Source: Flavobacterium sp. (lineage in GTDB: Bacteria; Bacteroidota; Bacteroidia; Flavobacteriales; Flavobacteriaceae). Taken from it: a DNA stretch of 7,526 nucleotides. The position numbers and the translations under genes are program-made. The DNA is taken from positions 1-7,526 of the forward strand of contig DMHA01000174.1 of NCBI GenBank assembly GCA_003449615.1, written 5' to 3'. Positions within the stretch are counted from its first letter, which is position 1; every line of letters starts with the position of its first letter. Positions 1 through 6,424 of this stretch are shown piece after piece. The notes below the pieces were generated by a model. That model worked only from the letters and a program-made list of their open reading frames with translations. It did not search any database and was not told where the DNA came from.

Positions 1-486
1 TTTCATCCTTCGATTATGAAAGGAATTATGGAAAAAATGACCAAAGGACCATTGACAGGTTCGTATGTGAGAGACGTTCGGGTGATTTTATTTGACGGCA
101 AAATGCACCCAGTTGACAGCAACGATTTGGCATTTAAAACCGCTGGAATGATGGCGTTTAAGGAAAACTTCATAAAAGCCGATCCGCAATTATTGGAACC
201 TTTTTATCACATCAAAGTTCAAGCGCCTGAGGAACTTACGGGTGCGATTATGAGTAATATTCAAACACATAGAGCCAATGTCGAAAGTATGGATGCCGAA
301 GGTCAGTTTACGGTAATTACCGCTTTCCTTCCTTTTGCAGAAATGCAGGAATTTGGCAGTGATTTGCGTTCTATCACTCAAGGTAGAGCCCGATTTACTG
401 CAAAGTTTGATCATTACGAAGCAGTTTCTTTTGATATGCAGAAAAAATTAGTTTCTGAATTTAAAAAAGAAGAAGAACTGGTCTAA
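1..486 (+). CDS. fusA: Elongation factor G family protein, C-terminal part (5' end outside window)
   Basis: Ribosomal translocase family. The frame is open from base 1 and gives 161 residues before TAA; the in-frame ATG at 16 is internal. What is visible matches the second half of EF-G domain IV (MEKMTKGPLTG, then the HPVDSNDLAFK region) and domain V (LLEPFYHIKVQAPEELTGAIM and the LRSITQGRARF stretch). The GTPase domain is not in the window, so activity cannot be judged. Two things suggest a paralog rather than the str-operon copy: no rpsJ or other ribosomal protein gene follows, and the domain V loop reads IQTHRANVESMD instead of the usual arginine-rich, glycine-rich version. Bacteroidota commonly carry a second EF-G (EF-G2), which is the likeliest identity. 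The tail is highly charged (KKEEELV). Family assignment is firm, paralog status is inferred, and the symbol is the family name only. Confidence 0.9.
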   Translation, partial: FHPSIMKGIMEKMTKGPLTGSYVRDVRVILFDGKMHPVDSNDLAFKTAGMMAFKENFIKADPQLLEPFYHIKVQAPEELTGAIMSNIQTHRANVESMDAEGQFTVITAFLPFAEMQEFGSDLRSITQGRARFTAKFDHYEAVSFDMQKKLVSEFKKEEELV

Positions 487-508
487 AAGTTTTTCAAGCT
501 ATTTATAA

Positions 509-540
509 AGAAAAGTTCCGCAACATTACGGAACTTTTCT
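509..540 (+). terminator. Intrinsic terminator hairpin between convergent genes
   Basis: A perfect 12-bp stem, AGAAAAGTTCCG (509-520) and its complement (529-540), encloses an 8-base loop. The right arm ends in TTTTCT, followed by GTTTATT. It begins 22 bp after the EF-G stop and ends 17 bp before the stop of the oppositely oriented gene. The left arm is A-rich, so the structure also has a U-rich end on the minus strand and probably terminates transcription from both sides. Confidence 0.85.
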
Positions 541-557
541 GTTTATTGAAAACTTGA

Positions 558-1106
558 TTATTTACCAAAAGATTTTGAAACTCCAACACCATAAGCAAAA
601 CTGTCATAATTATTCCACTTAATATCATAAACTATATTGACGAGGAATTCCCATTTGTGAGGCAATTCTACAGCATATTCAGTTCCTATTCTGGTTAAAA
701 AAAGATGCTCTTCTTTGGCGAGTTCATAGCCCGCTCCCACTTCAAAAGTAAAATGTTTTCCAGGTTTGAAACCACCAACTAAAACAGTTGCAATAGGTTC
801 CGATCTTTCCAATTCGATTTTATCACCCTCACTATTTGTAGTTTCTACAATAAAATCCTCGAAAATTATATCGTTATGAAGTCCAATTCTCCATTTGGGA
901 CTGAATACATAATTATAATCGAGCACAAACGATGGAAAGTCAATCCACTCGGTTTTGCCTTCACGAATTCCATCCTTAATCATCGTATGACTCAACAAAC
1001 CGCTAATGGAATGATAGGGTTTAAATTTCTCTTCCTTAGTTTCTGATTCTTGTGAAAAAGAAGAAGTTATAACAGCAAACATTAGAAAACAATAGATTTT
1101 TTTCAT
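558..1106 (-). CDS. Small exported protein, probable outer-membrane beta-barrel, function unknown
   Basis: The protein has 182 residues. It starts with a classical signal peptide (MKK, then a hydrophobic run through about residue 17, with probable cleavage after SSFSQ at 18-19) and continues with a short charged linker (ESETKEEKFK). The rest alternates polar and hydrophobic residues with many aromatics, for example WIDFPSFVLDYNYVF, HFTFEVGAGYELA and WEFLVNIVYDI, and ends in YGVGVSKSFGK. This pattern suits a small, roughly eight-stranded barrel or a related secreted beta protein; no named family was recognised. The ATG lies 39 bp after the transporter stop on the same strand, so co-transcription from that gene is possible, and the terminator at 509-540 closes the unit. 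A role linked to the neighbouring formate metabolism is not supported by the sequence itself. The coding call is firm; the location is inferred. Confidence 0.8.
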   Translation of the reverse strand: MKKIYCFLMFAVITSSFSQESETKEEKFKPYHSISGLLSHTMIKDGIREGKTEWIDFPSFVLDYNYVFSPKWRIGLHNDIIFEDFIVETTNSEGDKIELERSEPIATVLVGGFKPGKHFTFEVGAGYELAKEEHLFLTRIGTEYAVELPHKWEFLVNIVYDIKWNNYDSFAYGVGVSKSFGK

Positions 1107-1145
1107 TTTTAGACTTTAAAATTAAACAATCATTTAGCATCAAAG

Positions 1146-2315
1146 TTAAAGATATTTTACCATTAATCCTTTCAGCCATATTCCAACCAACAAAGCAATA
1201 ATTAATAGTAATGCGAATAAATAGAAAATGGTAATTTCGGTACTCAAACCTAACAATAATGGTCCAGCAAATGCTGCGGCAGACCAAGCCGTTAAGATAT
1301 AACCCAAAACTTGTCCGTATTTATCAGCTCCATAAATGCTTTTCACAAAAGAAGGCATCGTGGCAAAACCAGCTCCATAACCTGCAATAATAATATATGT
1401 CAAGATTTGAAAAGAGATAGAATGGGTCGAAAAACTAGGAATTAAAGCAAAACAAACCACGTTGATTCCGATAAAAAGCATAAAAGTGGTCCAACAACCT
1501 ATTTTATCTGAAATACTAGACCAAAACAAACGTCCCAATCCGTTAAATAATCCAATGATAGCCACAAACATCGTGGCTTGTGCAGCGGACATTCCTACTA
1601 CTTCTTGTCCCAAAATCGCCGCTTTGGATATGATGGCAATTCCGCCACAAACGTTTAGAAATAATAACAACCAAAGCGCTATAAAACGTTTGTCAGTTAG
1701 GATTTCTTTTGGTGTCAAATCGACCTGAGTGTTTTGATTTACGCTTGCAATTTTAGGATTTGCCAAATACAATGCGCTTAGCAACATACAAATTCCGTAG
1801 CCGATTCCGAGTGTGGCAAAAGCCCCTGACAATCCCATGGCAGTAATTAAAGGGCCAATTAAAAACGAAGCCAACAAAGATCCTAAAGCAAAAGACATAA
1901 TGATAATTCCAGATGCCAATCCCGGTTTATCGGGAAACCATTTGACTACGGTATAAACAGGAACGACGTATCCAAAACCTAAACCTATGCCTTGTAAAAT
2001 TCCAAATGTTAAGTAAAATAAATATATATTGCCCATTTTTACAGCCAATGCACTGCCCAACAACCCAATAGTCAAAAATGCAGTTGCTAATAATCCTGCT
2101 TTGGTTGGGCCAATTTTTTGAGCCAATTTGCCCATAAAAGCGGCTGTTAATCCTAAGAAACATATAGCCAAACTAAACCCTGTTTTGGTATCGTGGGCAT
2201 CCCAATGCAATGATACTGACAAAGGTTCAATCCATTTGCTATACGCATAAATAGATCCGATGGACAGTTGCATAATCATTCCGGCCAGCACGATTAAATA
2301 TTTATTTCTTTTCAT
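1146..2315 (-). CDS. MFS transporter, OFA (oxalate/formate antiporter) family
   Basis: A polytopic inner-membrane carrier of 389 residues, normal for the family, with about 12 hydrophobic segments and a break near residues 185-210. OFA hallmarks are the first helix (IMQLSIGSIYAYS), a glycine-rich fourth-helix region running into KWFPDKPGLASG (about 125-136), the NGLGRLFWSSISDKIG loop (258-273), and MPSFVKSIYG followed by an LTAWSAAAFAGPLL helix (about 320-354). Members move small carboxylates; OxlT exchanges oxalate for formate, and others are annotated as lactate or pyruvate carriers. By eye, helices 8 and 11 lack the basic residues corresponding to OxlT Arg272 and Lys355, which argues against oxalate. 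Its place downstream of pflA suggests formate, pyruvate or lactate as substrate, but this is inference. The ATG follows an A-rich leader without a Shine-Dalgarno sequence. Confidence 0.9.
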   Translation of the reverse strand: MKRNKYLIVLAGMIMQLSIGSIYAYSKWIEPLSVSLHWDAHDTKTGFSLAICFLGLTAAFMGKLAQKIGPTKAGLLATAFLTIGLLGSALAVKMGNIYLFYLTFGILQGIGLGFGYVVPVYTVVKWFPDKPGLASGIIIMSFALGSLLASFLIGPLITAMGLSGAFATLGIGYGICMLLSALYLANPKIASVNQNTQVDLTPKEILTDKRFIALWLLLFLNVCGGIAIISKAAILGQEVVGMSAAQATMFVAIIGLFNGLGRLFWSSISDKIGCWTTFMLFIGINVVCFALIPSFSTHSISFQILTYIIIAGYGAGFATMPSFVKSIYGADKYGQVLGYILTAWSAAAFAGPLLLGLSTEITIFYLFALLLIIALLVGIWLKGLMVKYL

Positions 2316-2378
2316 TCTTTAAAATTCTTATAGTCTTATTAACCTATCTGATGTAAATCGATTTTATTATTATTTGCC

Positions 2379-2393
2379 ATCACTTCGAGTGAT
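2379..2393. repeat. Short hairpin, ATCACT-TCG-AGTGAT
   Basis: Six-base arms flank TCG, and the structure is followed on the plus strand by TTTTT. It resembles a minimal terminator on that strand, although no plus-strand gene precedes it. It more likely belongs to the repeat cluster that fills the pflA-transporter gap. Confidence 0.5.
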
Positions 2394-2565
2394 TTTTAAT
2401 AGTAATGCGACAGCTTTACTATTAAAAATTGTATCGAGAAGATCCAAATAGCGATTTTATTTTCAATTCCTTTTGTGTTTCAAAAGTTCTCGATTAGCTT
2501 CGCTCATTTCGGCTAATGCCTCGGGTCATTTATTGTTCCGCTACTCTCCACAAAAAACACTCGAA
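2384..2565. repeat. Nested inverted-repeat cluster filling the pflA-transporter gap
   Basis: The 268-bp gap (2316-2583) holds no gene that I can support. It does hold nested inverted repeats: an outer pair TTCGAGTG (2384-2391) and CACTCGAA (2558-2565), an inner pair ATCGAGAA (2433-2440) and TTCTCGAT (2487-2494), and a small pair ATTAGC/GCTAAT (2493-2498, 2512-2517). From memory, words such as CACTTCGAGTG and TATCGAGAA recur between genes in flavobacterial genomes, so this may be a degenerate copy of a dispersed non-autonomous element about 180 bp long. No target-site duplication was found. Confidence 0.45.
2392..2429 (-). terminator. 14-bp hairpin downstream of pflA, possible terminator or leader structure
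   Basis: Arms ATTTTTAATAGTAA (2392-2405) and its exact complement (2416-2429) enclose a 10-base loop. On the minus strand it lies 154 bp after the pflA stop and 76 bp before the transporter ATG. It could end the pflA transcript or sit in the transporter leader. The stem is very AT-rich and no U-tract follows at once, so the role is uncertain. Confidence 0.4.
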
Positions 2566-2583
2566 CTGACGTTTAAAACAATT

Positions 2584-3360
2584 TTATTTTATAGCAACGT
2601 TATCCAAATACAAACTAAAAATGGCTTTGGCATTTTCCAAGGTTTCGATGGTTGGCGAGAGAGTGTCTTCAAGCGCATACTCCATATTCATCAATTCCCA
2701 TTTGTGTTTTCCCAATTGGTGAAAAGGGATAATCTCCACTCTTTCAACGGTTTTATAGTCCGAAAAATGTTTCGCCCATTCGTGCAAATATTCCTCTTGA
2801 TCGGTCCATCCGGGAACAAAAACATAGCGCAACCACATTGGTTTTCCTGTACTTTCGCGGTGTTCGCCAATATGTAAAGTGGTGGCATTATTTAAACCTG
2901 TTAGTTTTTTGTGCCATTCTGGGTTAATGTGTTTTACATCCAATAGCAGCAAATCGGTTCTATCCAAAAGTTCTTTGGTATGATCATCCAAAACGCGTCC
3001 ATTCGAATCCAAACAAGTGTTGATTCCGTTTTCGTGCAAACGATCGAAAAAGTGAATTAATTTGGCTCTTTGTAACAAAGGTTCGCCACCAGAAACGGTA
3101 ACTCCACCTTGTTTACCAAAATAGGCTTTTTGTTTTAAAGCTTTCGAAACGAGTTCATCGATAGTAACCAATGTTCCTCCGTGAATGTCAATCGAATCAG
3201 GATTTTGACAATACAAGCATCGAAATTGACAACCTTGAACAAATACTACCATTCGAATTCCAGGACCATCATGGGTTCCAAAGGTTTCCAAAGAATGAAT
3301 TCTCAGGATATCCATATCCGATTCGTTTAGTAAATAAGTGTCTTGTTCGGGGAAGTACAT
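2584..3360 (-). CDS. pflA: Pyruvate formate-lyase-activating enzyme (radical SAM)
   Basis: A cytoplasmic radical SAM enzyme that uses a [4Fe-4S] cluster and S-adenosylmethionine to abstract hydrogen from the PFL glycine, creating the glycyl radical. With the long start the protein has 258 residues. The cluster motif CX3CX2C is C44, C48, C51, the SAM-binding GGEP is at 91-94, and characteristic stretches include ETFGTHDGPGIR (25-36), LLLLDVKHINPEWHKKLTGL, WLRYVFVPGWTDQ and IIPFHQLGKHKWELM. An internal ATG at 3313-3315 (Met16) gives 243 residues starting MDILRIHSLETFGTHDGPGIR in reading, which fits E. coli PflA (246 residues, cysteines at 30, 34 and 37) far better. The true start is probably Met16, with neither start showing a Shine-Dalgarno sequence. 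Its partner pflB lies upstream on the same strand across a 385-bp structured gap. Confidence 0.96.
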   Translation of the reverse strand: MYFPEQDTYLLNESDMDILRIHSLETFGTHDGPGIRMVVFVQGCQFRCLYCQNPDSIDIHGGTLVTIDELVSKALKQKAYFGKQGGVTVSGGEPLLQRAKLIHFFDRLHENGINTCLDSNGRVLDDHTKELLDRTDLLLLDVKHINPEWHKKLTGLNNATTLHIGEHRESTGKPMWLRYVFVPGWTDQEEYLHEWAKHFSDYKTVERVEIIPFHQLGKHKWELMNMEYALEDTLSPTIETLENAKAIFSLYLDNVAIK

Positions 3361-3374
3361 TAGGAGTCAGTTAT

Positions 3375-3388
3375 TAAAATTGGTTCTA
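3375..3388 (+). repeat. 14-bp direct repeat, copy 1 (before pflA)
   Basis: TAAAATTGGTTCTA occurs here, 15 bp upstream of the long pflA ATG (60 bp upstream of Met16), and again exactly at 6301-6314 upstream of pflB. It contains the GGTTCT half of the candidate operator. About 13 bases further on, a TGAA sits at the spacing seen in the better sites, so this may be a degenerate third site. Confidence 0.5.
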
Positions 3389-3463
3389 CTGAGTTTTGTA
3401 TGAAAAGCTAAACAATTCAAATTAAACCAGCCAGCCAGAATGCAGCTCACAAATAAATAAACC

Positions 3464-3507
3464 ATTAAAATTAAGTTTCAGTCCGCTTAATGAAACTTAA
3501 TTTTAAT
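3464..3507 (-). terminator. 17-bp perfect hairpin between pflB and pflA
   Basis: Arms ATTAAAATTAAGTTTCA (3464-3480) and its exact complement (3491-3507) enclose a 10-base loop. On the minus strand it lies about 240 bp after the pflB stop and 104 bp before the long pflA ATG, and is followed by GGTTTATTTATTTG. It may terminate or stabilise the pflB transcript or act as a leader structure for pflA. The stem has only two G-C pairs, but 17 matched bases are unlikely by chance. Confidence 0.5.
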
Positions 3508-3524
3508 AGTTTGAAAATAAGTTA

Positions 3525-3550
3525 AATGTTCACAATATTTCCTAAAGAAC
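3525..3550 (-). promoter_or_regulatory. Candidate pfl operator, site A (upstream of pflA)
   Basis: Read on the minus strand, GGTTCT (3545-3550) is followed 12 bases later by GTGAACATT (3525-3533). The same ungapped arrangement occurs at 6308-6334 upstream of pflB with 22 of 27 positions identical. The core is a near-palindrome, AATATT-GTG-AACATT (one mismatch). It lies about 165 bp before the long pflA ATG. It contains a Rex-like half-site (TTGTGAA) but no good second half, so the regulator is unknown. Confidence 0.45.
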
Positions 3551-3626
3551 CTTAAAATTAAATTCTATTTCTTTAAGTAATAATTGAAGTGATTTAAAAA
3601 AATAGAGTATTAATGCAAATCAAGAG

Positions 3627-3688
3627 TTGAATTTATAACTTTTTGGTCTTTTGGACAGACCTAACAGATTTTAAAAATCTGTTAGGTC
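3627..3688 (+). repeat. Palindromic dispersed repeat, copy 1
   Basis: The repeat consists of TTGAATTTATAACTTTT (3627-3643), a variable linker of about 11 bases, ACAGACCTAACAG, and a palindrome at 3658-3688. The palindrome has 15-bp arms GACCTAACAGATTTT and AAAATCTGTTAGGTC around one base. A second copy lies inverted at 6425-6485. This copy lies 57 bp after the pflB stop. The palindrome could fold in the pflB 3' untranslated region, but it lacks a following U-tract, so a dispersed REP/MITE-like element is the better description. Confidence 0.75.
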
Positions 3689-3745
3689 AAAACCGAAGAA
3701 TTATAGTAATTCATTTTAGCTCATGATTACCATTATCAATTAAAA

Positions 3746-5980
3746 TTACATCGAATCGTGAAATGTTCTGCTGATCACTTCCAATTGGTGTGCTTTGGAC
3801 AAACGTACAAAATTCACAGCATAACCCGAAACACGAATGGTCAATTGTGGATAATTCTCAGGGTGATTGTAGGCATCTAACAAGGTTTCTTTGTTTAGAA
3901 TATTCACATTCAAATGGTGTGCGTTTCTTCCAAAATAAGCATCCAATGTTGTAGTCAAATTAGAAACTTGCTCTTCTAAATTGTTTCCTAATGATTTTGG
4001 AACCATTGTGAAAGTATAAGAAATTCCGTCCTGAGCATCGTTGTAATTCAATTTACTAACTGAGTTCAAAGAAGCAATCGCACCATTTTCGTCTCGTCCG
4101 TGCATTGGATTGGCTCCCGGAGCAAAAGCCTCACCCGCTTTACGACCGTCTGGAGTGGCACCTGTATTGGAACCGTACATCACATTGGAAGTAATAGTCA
4201 ACAAGGAAAGTGTAGGAGTTGAATTTTTATAGGTTTTGTGTTTTCTCAACTCATCAATAAATATTTTGGTCACTTCCTGTGCAATGGTATCCACTCTATC
4301 GTCATCATTACCAAATTTTGGAAAATCACCTTCGATATTGAAATCTGTAGTCAATCCGTATTCGTTTCTAACTGGCGTTACTTTGGCATATTTAATAGCT
4401 GAAAGTGAATCGGCAATAATCGAAATTCCCGCAGCTCCATAAGCGATATCAATTTTTGGATTGCTATCAATCAACGACATTTGCGCTCTTTCATAATAAT
4501 ATTTATCGTGCATATAATGAATGATATACATTGATTTGGCATACACACGAGCGACTTCGGCCAATGTTTTCTTGAAGGATTTCATTACGGTATCATAATC
4601 TAAAACCTCATCGTCCATTTCTGAAATTCCACTTACAACTTGAACCCCTTCGGCTTCTTCTCTACCGCCATTCAAAGACAATAAAAGTGCTTTAGGCAAA
4701 TTGGCACGAGCCCCAAAGTGTTGAATCGTTTTTCCAATTTCTTGATACGAAACACAACAGGCAATTCCGTAATCGTCTGAACCACGGTTGTCTCTCATCA
4801 AATCGTCATTTTCGTATTGCAATGAAGAAGTGTCGATAGAAACTTGAGCACAAAAATCTTTGAAACCTTGTGGCAAACTTTCGGACCAAAGAATAGTCAA
4901 ATTGGGTTCTGGAGAAGCACCTAAATTATATAGTGTTTGCAAGAAACGGAAAGATGTTTTGGTTACTTTGGTTCTACCATCGTGCAATTGACCACCGATG
5001 GCTTCGGTAACCCAAGTTGGATCTCCACCAAAAATAGCATCGTAAGCTCCAGGGCGAAGGTGACGCACCAATCGCAATTTCATTACAAATTGGTCGATAT
5101 ATTCTTGAGCTTGCTCTTCGTCAATGATTTCAGCTTCGAGGTCGTTTTGAATATAAACATCCAAAAAGGAAGAGACATTTCCAAGAGACATTGCTGCTCC
5201 ATCTTGTTCTTTAACAGCACTTAAATATCCTAAATAAACAAACTGAACAGCTTCGTGAGCACTTGTTGCTGGTTTTGAAATGTCAATTCCATAAGAAAGT
5301 GCCATTTTTTTCATGTCTTGCAAGGCTTTAATTTGCTCTGCTATTTCCTCTCGCAAACGAACTTTAGCATCGCTCATTTCACCAGACACATTATTTTTGT
5401 CTAATTTTTTTTCTGCAATTAATCGGTCAATACCATAAAGAGCTACTCTTCTGAAATCGCCTATTATTCTTCCTCTTGCATAATTATCAGGCAAACCTGT
5501 TAATACGTGTTTGGATCTGAAGGTTTTGATTTCACCATCATAAGCATCAAAAACGGCTTGATTGTGATTTTTGGCATAATTGAAAATATCTACCACTCTA
5601 TCCGAAACTTTCAAGCCTTTTTCTGCCACGGCCGATTCAACCAATTTGATTCCACCAAAAGGTTTCATCGCTCGTTTCAACAGCATATCGGTTTGAAGTC
5701 CTACAATAGTTTCATTTTCTTTTTGAATATATCCGGGTTCAAATGAAGTAATATTCGAAATAACCTCGGTGTCAATAGCAAGACAGCCATCATTTTCTCT
5801 TTCTTTCAAAAGTGATGCTTTACAAACATCCCAAAGTTGGATTGTTTTATAGGATGGTCCAACCAGAAAACTCGCATCACCTTGATATGATTTAAGATTT
5901 TGCAATATAAAATCTTGCACATTAATACTGTCTTTCCAAACCCCTGTTTTTAACTCTAAACTTTTTACTAAATTTTCCAT
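3746..5980 (-). CDS. pflB: Pyruvate formate-lyase (formate C-acetyltransferase), glycyl radical enzyme
   Basis: A cytoplasmic enzyme of anaerobic metabolism that converts pyruvate and CoA to acetyl-CoA and formate. The 744 residues match the length of E. coli PflB (760 with Met). The catalytic cysteine pair is C408-C409 in YGIACCVS, and the glycyl radical is G719 in RVSGYAV, exactly 25 residues from the C-terminus as in E. coli. Other conserved stretches are [18 protein letters not shown] (166-183), [20 protein letters not shown] (341-360), [27 protein letters not shown] [12 protein letters not shown] (486-497), [21 protein letters not shown] and [10 protein letters not shown]. The double cysteine and full-length match make this true PFL rather than a 2-ketobutyrate, glycerol or choline-type lyase. 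The ATG follows an A-rich leader with only a weak AGAG. It is flanked by inverted repeat copies and by a long upstream region with several dyads; its activase is the next gene downstream. Confidence 0.98.
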   Translation of the reverse strand: MENLVKSLELKTGVWKDSINVQDFILQNLKSYQGDASFLVGPSYKTIQLWDVCKASLLKERENDGCLAIDTEVISNITSFEPGYIQKENETIVGLQTDMLLKRAMKPFGGIKLVESAVAEKGLKVSDRVVDIFNYAKNHNQAVFDAYDGEIKTFRSKHVLTGLPDNYARGRIIGDFRRVALYGIDRLIAEKKLDKNNVSGEMSDAKVRLREEIAEQIKALQDMKKMALSYGIDISKPATSAHEAVQFVYLGYLSAVKEQDGAAMSLGNVSSFLDVYIQNDLEAEIIDEEQAQEYIDQFVMKLRLVRHLRPGAYDAIFGGDPTWVTEAIGGQLHDGRTKVTKTSFRFLQTLYNLGASPEPNLTILWSESLPQGFKDFCAQVSIDTSSLQYENDDLMRDNRGSDDYGIACCVSYQEIGKTIQHFGARANLPKALLLSLNGGREEAEGVQVVSGISEMDDEVLDYDTVMKSFKKTLAEVARVYAKSMYIIHYMHDKYYYERAQMSLIDSNPKIDIAYGAAGISIIADSLSAIKYAKVTPVRNEYGLTTDFNIEGDFPKFGNDDDRVDTIAQEVTKIFIDELRKHKTYKNSTPTLSLLTITSNVMYGSNTGATPDGRKAGEAFAPGANPMHGRDENGAIASLNSVSKLNYNDAQDGISYTFTMVPKSLGNNLEEQVSNLTTTLDAYFGRNAHHLNVNILNKETLLDAYNHPENYPQLTIRVSGYAVNFVRLSKAHQLEVISRTFHDSM

Positions 5981-6098
5981 TTTTTATATCTCTAAATTTT
6001 TCTAAACATTTTTATCTTTTTTCTATGTTTAAAATTACGAAATAGGTAAATAGAATATAGATTATTCGATATTTTTAGGAATAGTTCAAAGTTTTACC

Positions 6099-6120
6099 TT
6101 ATAGAAAACTAATTCTATAA
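6099..6120. promoter_or_regulatory. 22-bp perfect dyad upstream of pflB
   Basis: TTATAGAA, six bases (AACTAA), then TTCTATAA. Eight-base perfect arms with a six-base centre resemble the geometry of CRP/FNR-superfamily sites, although the bases match no consensus I know. It lies 119-140 bp before the pflB ATG, a reasonable place for an activator or repressor. Confidence 0.4.
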
Positions 6121-6225
6121 ATTATTAGTTACATAAATTTATTATCTGAATTTTTTATAGGTTTTTGAAAGAAAAAAGTAATATTTACGATAACGGTATA
6201 GTTTTTTAAATTTTTTGTTTTTGTG

Positions 6226-6245
6226 TCATTTTCTTCTGAAAATGA
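6226..6245. promoter_or_regulatory. 20-bp perfect dyad, TCATTTTC-TTCT-GAAAATGA
   Basis: Eight-base perfect arms surround four bases, about 250 bp before the pflB ATG. No U-tract follows on either strand, so it is unlikely to be a terminator; it could be an operator or a chance AT-rich dyad. Confidence 0.3.
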
Positions 6246-6300
6246 GCTAATGTAGGGAGTTTTTGTGTAAAAAAAATGATAAATCAGGTATGAAACTTTG

Positions 6301-6314
6301 TAAAATTGGTTCTA
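6301..6314 (+). repeat. 14-bp direct repeat, copy 2 (upstream of pflB)
   Basis: TAAAATTGGTTCTA is identical to 3375-3388. Its GGTTCT (6308-6313) forms the left half of the candidate operator at 6308-6334. Confidence 0.5.
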
Positions 6315-6334
6315 TTATAAATGTTGTGAACATT
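6308..6334 (+). promoter_or_regulatory. Candidate pfl operator, site B (upstream of pflB)
   Basis: GGTTCT (6308-6313), 12 bases, then GTGAACATT (6326-6334). The core AATGTT-GTG-AACATT (6320-6334) is a perfect 6-3-6 palindrome. It shares 22 of 27 ungapped positions with site A upstream of pflA. It lies about 330-355 bp before the pflB ATG, which is far for direct repression unless the promoter is distal or the protein acts through looping. Confidence 0.45.
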
Positions 6335-6424
6335 AAGTTTTTTTTTAACCATTGAGATTAAGGTTGCTTAAGGTTTGTGGTGTGATTCAAGGTTTGAAAT
6401 AAAACGCTATTTTTCTAAGGGTTA

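Noticed and set aside
1036..1287. Minus-strand ORF of 83 codons overlapping the transporter and exported-protein genes
   Set aside because: It is an out-of-frame shadow spanning the junction of two well-supported genes.
2473..2877. Plus-strand ORF of 134 codons
   Set aside because: It lies mostly antisense to pflA and runs out of the repeat-rich gap; its composition does not resemble a protein family and pflA is certain.
3427..3438. Three tandem CCAG units
   Set aside because: Too short to distinguish from chance and with no associated structure.
3525..3550. Rex operator
   Set aside because: Both sites contain TTGTGAA, but the partner half expected four bases away is poor and its spacing differs between the sites. 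Rex remains a possible regulator but cannot be called.
3603..3638. Copy 1 of the repeat as the remnant of a second GNAT gene
   Set aside because: The frame ending E-L-N-L-stop shows no further GNAT resemblance upstream and meets a stop at 3603; only the last few codons match.
6030..6037. Bacteroidota -7 promoter box TAATTTTA for pflB
   Set aside because: It is one base off the TAnnTTTG consensus with no TTTG at a suitable -33 distance; such matches are frequent in AT-rich DNA.
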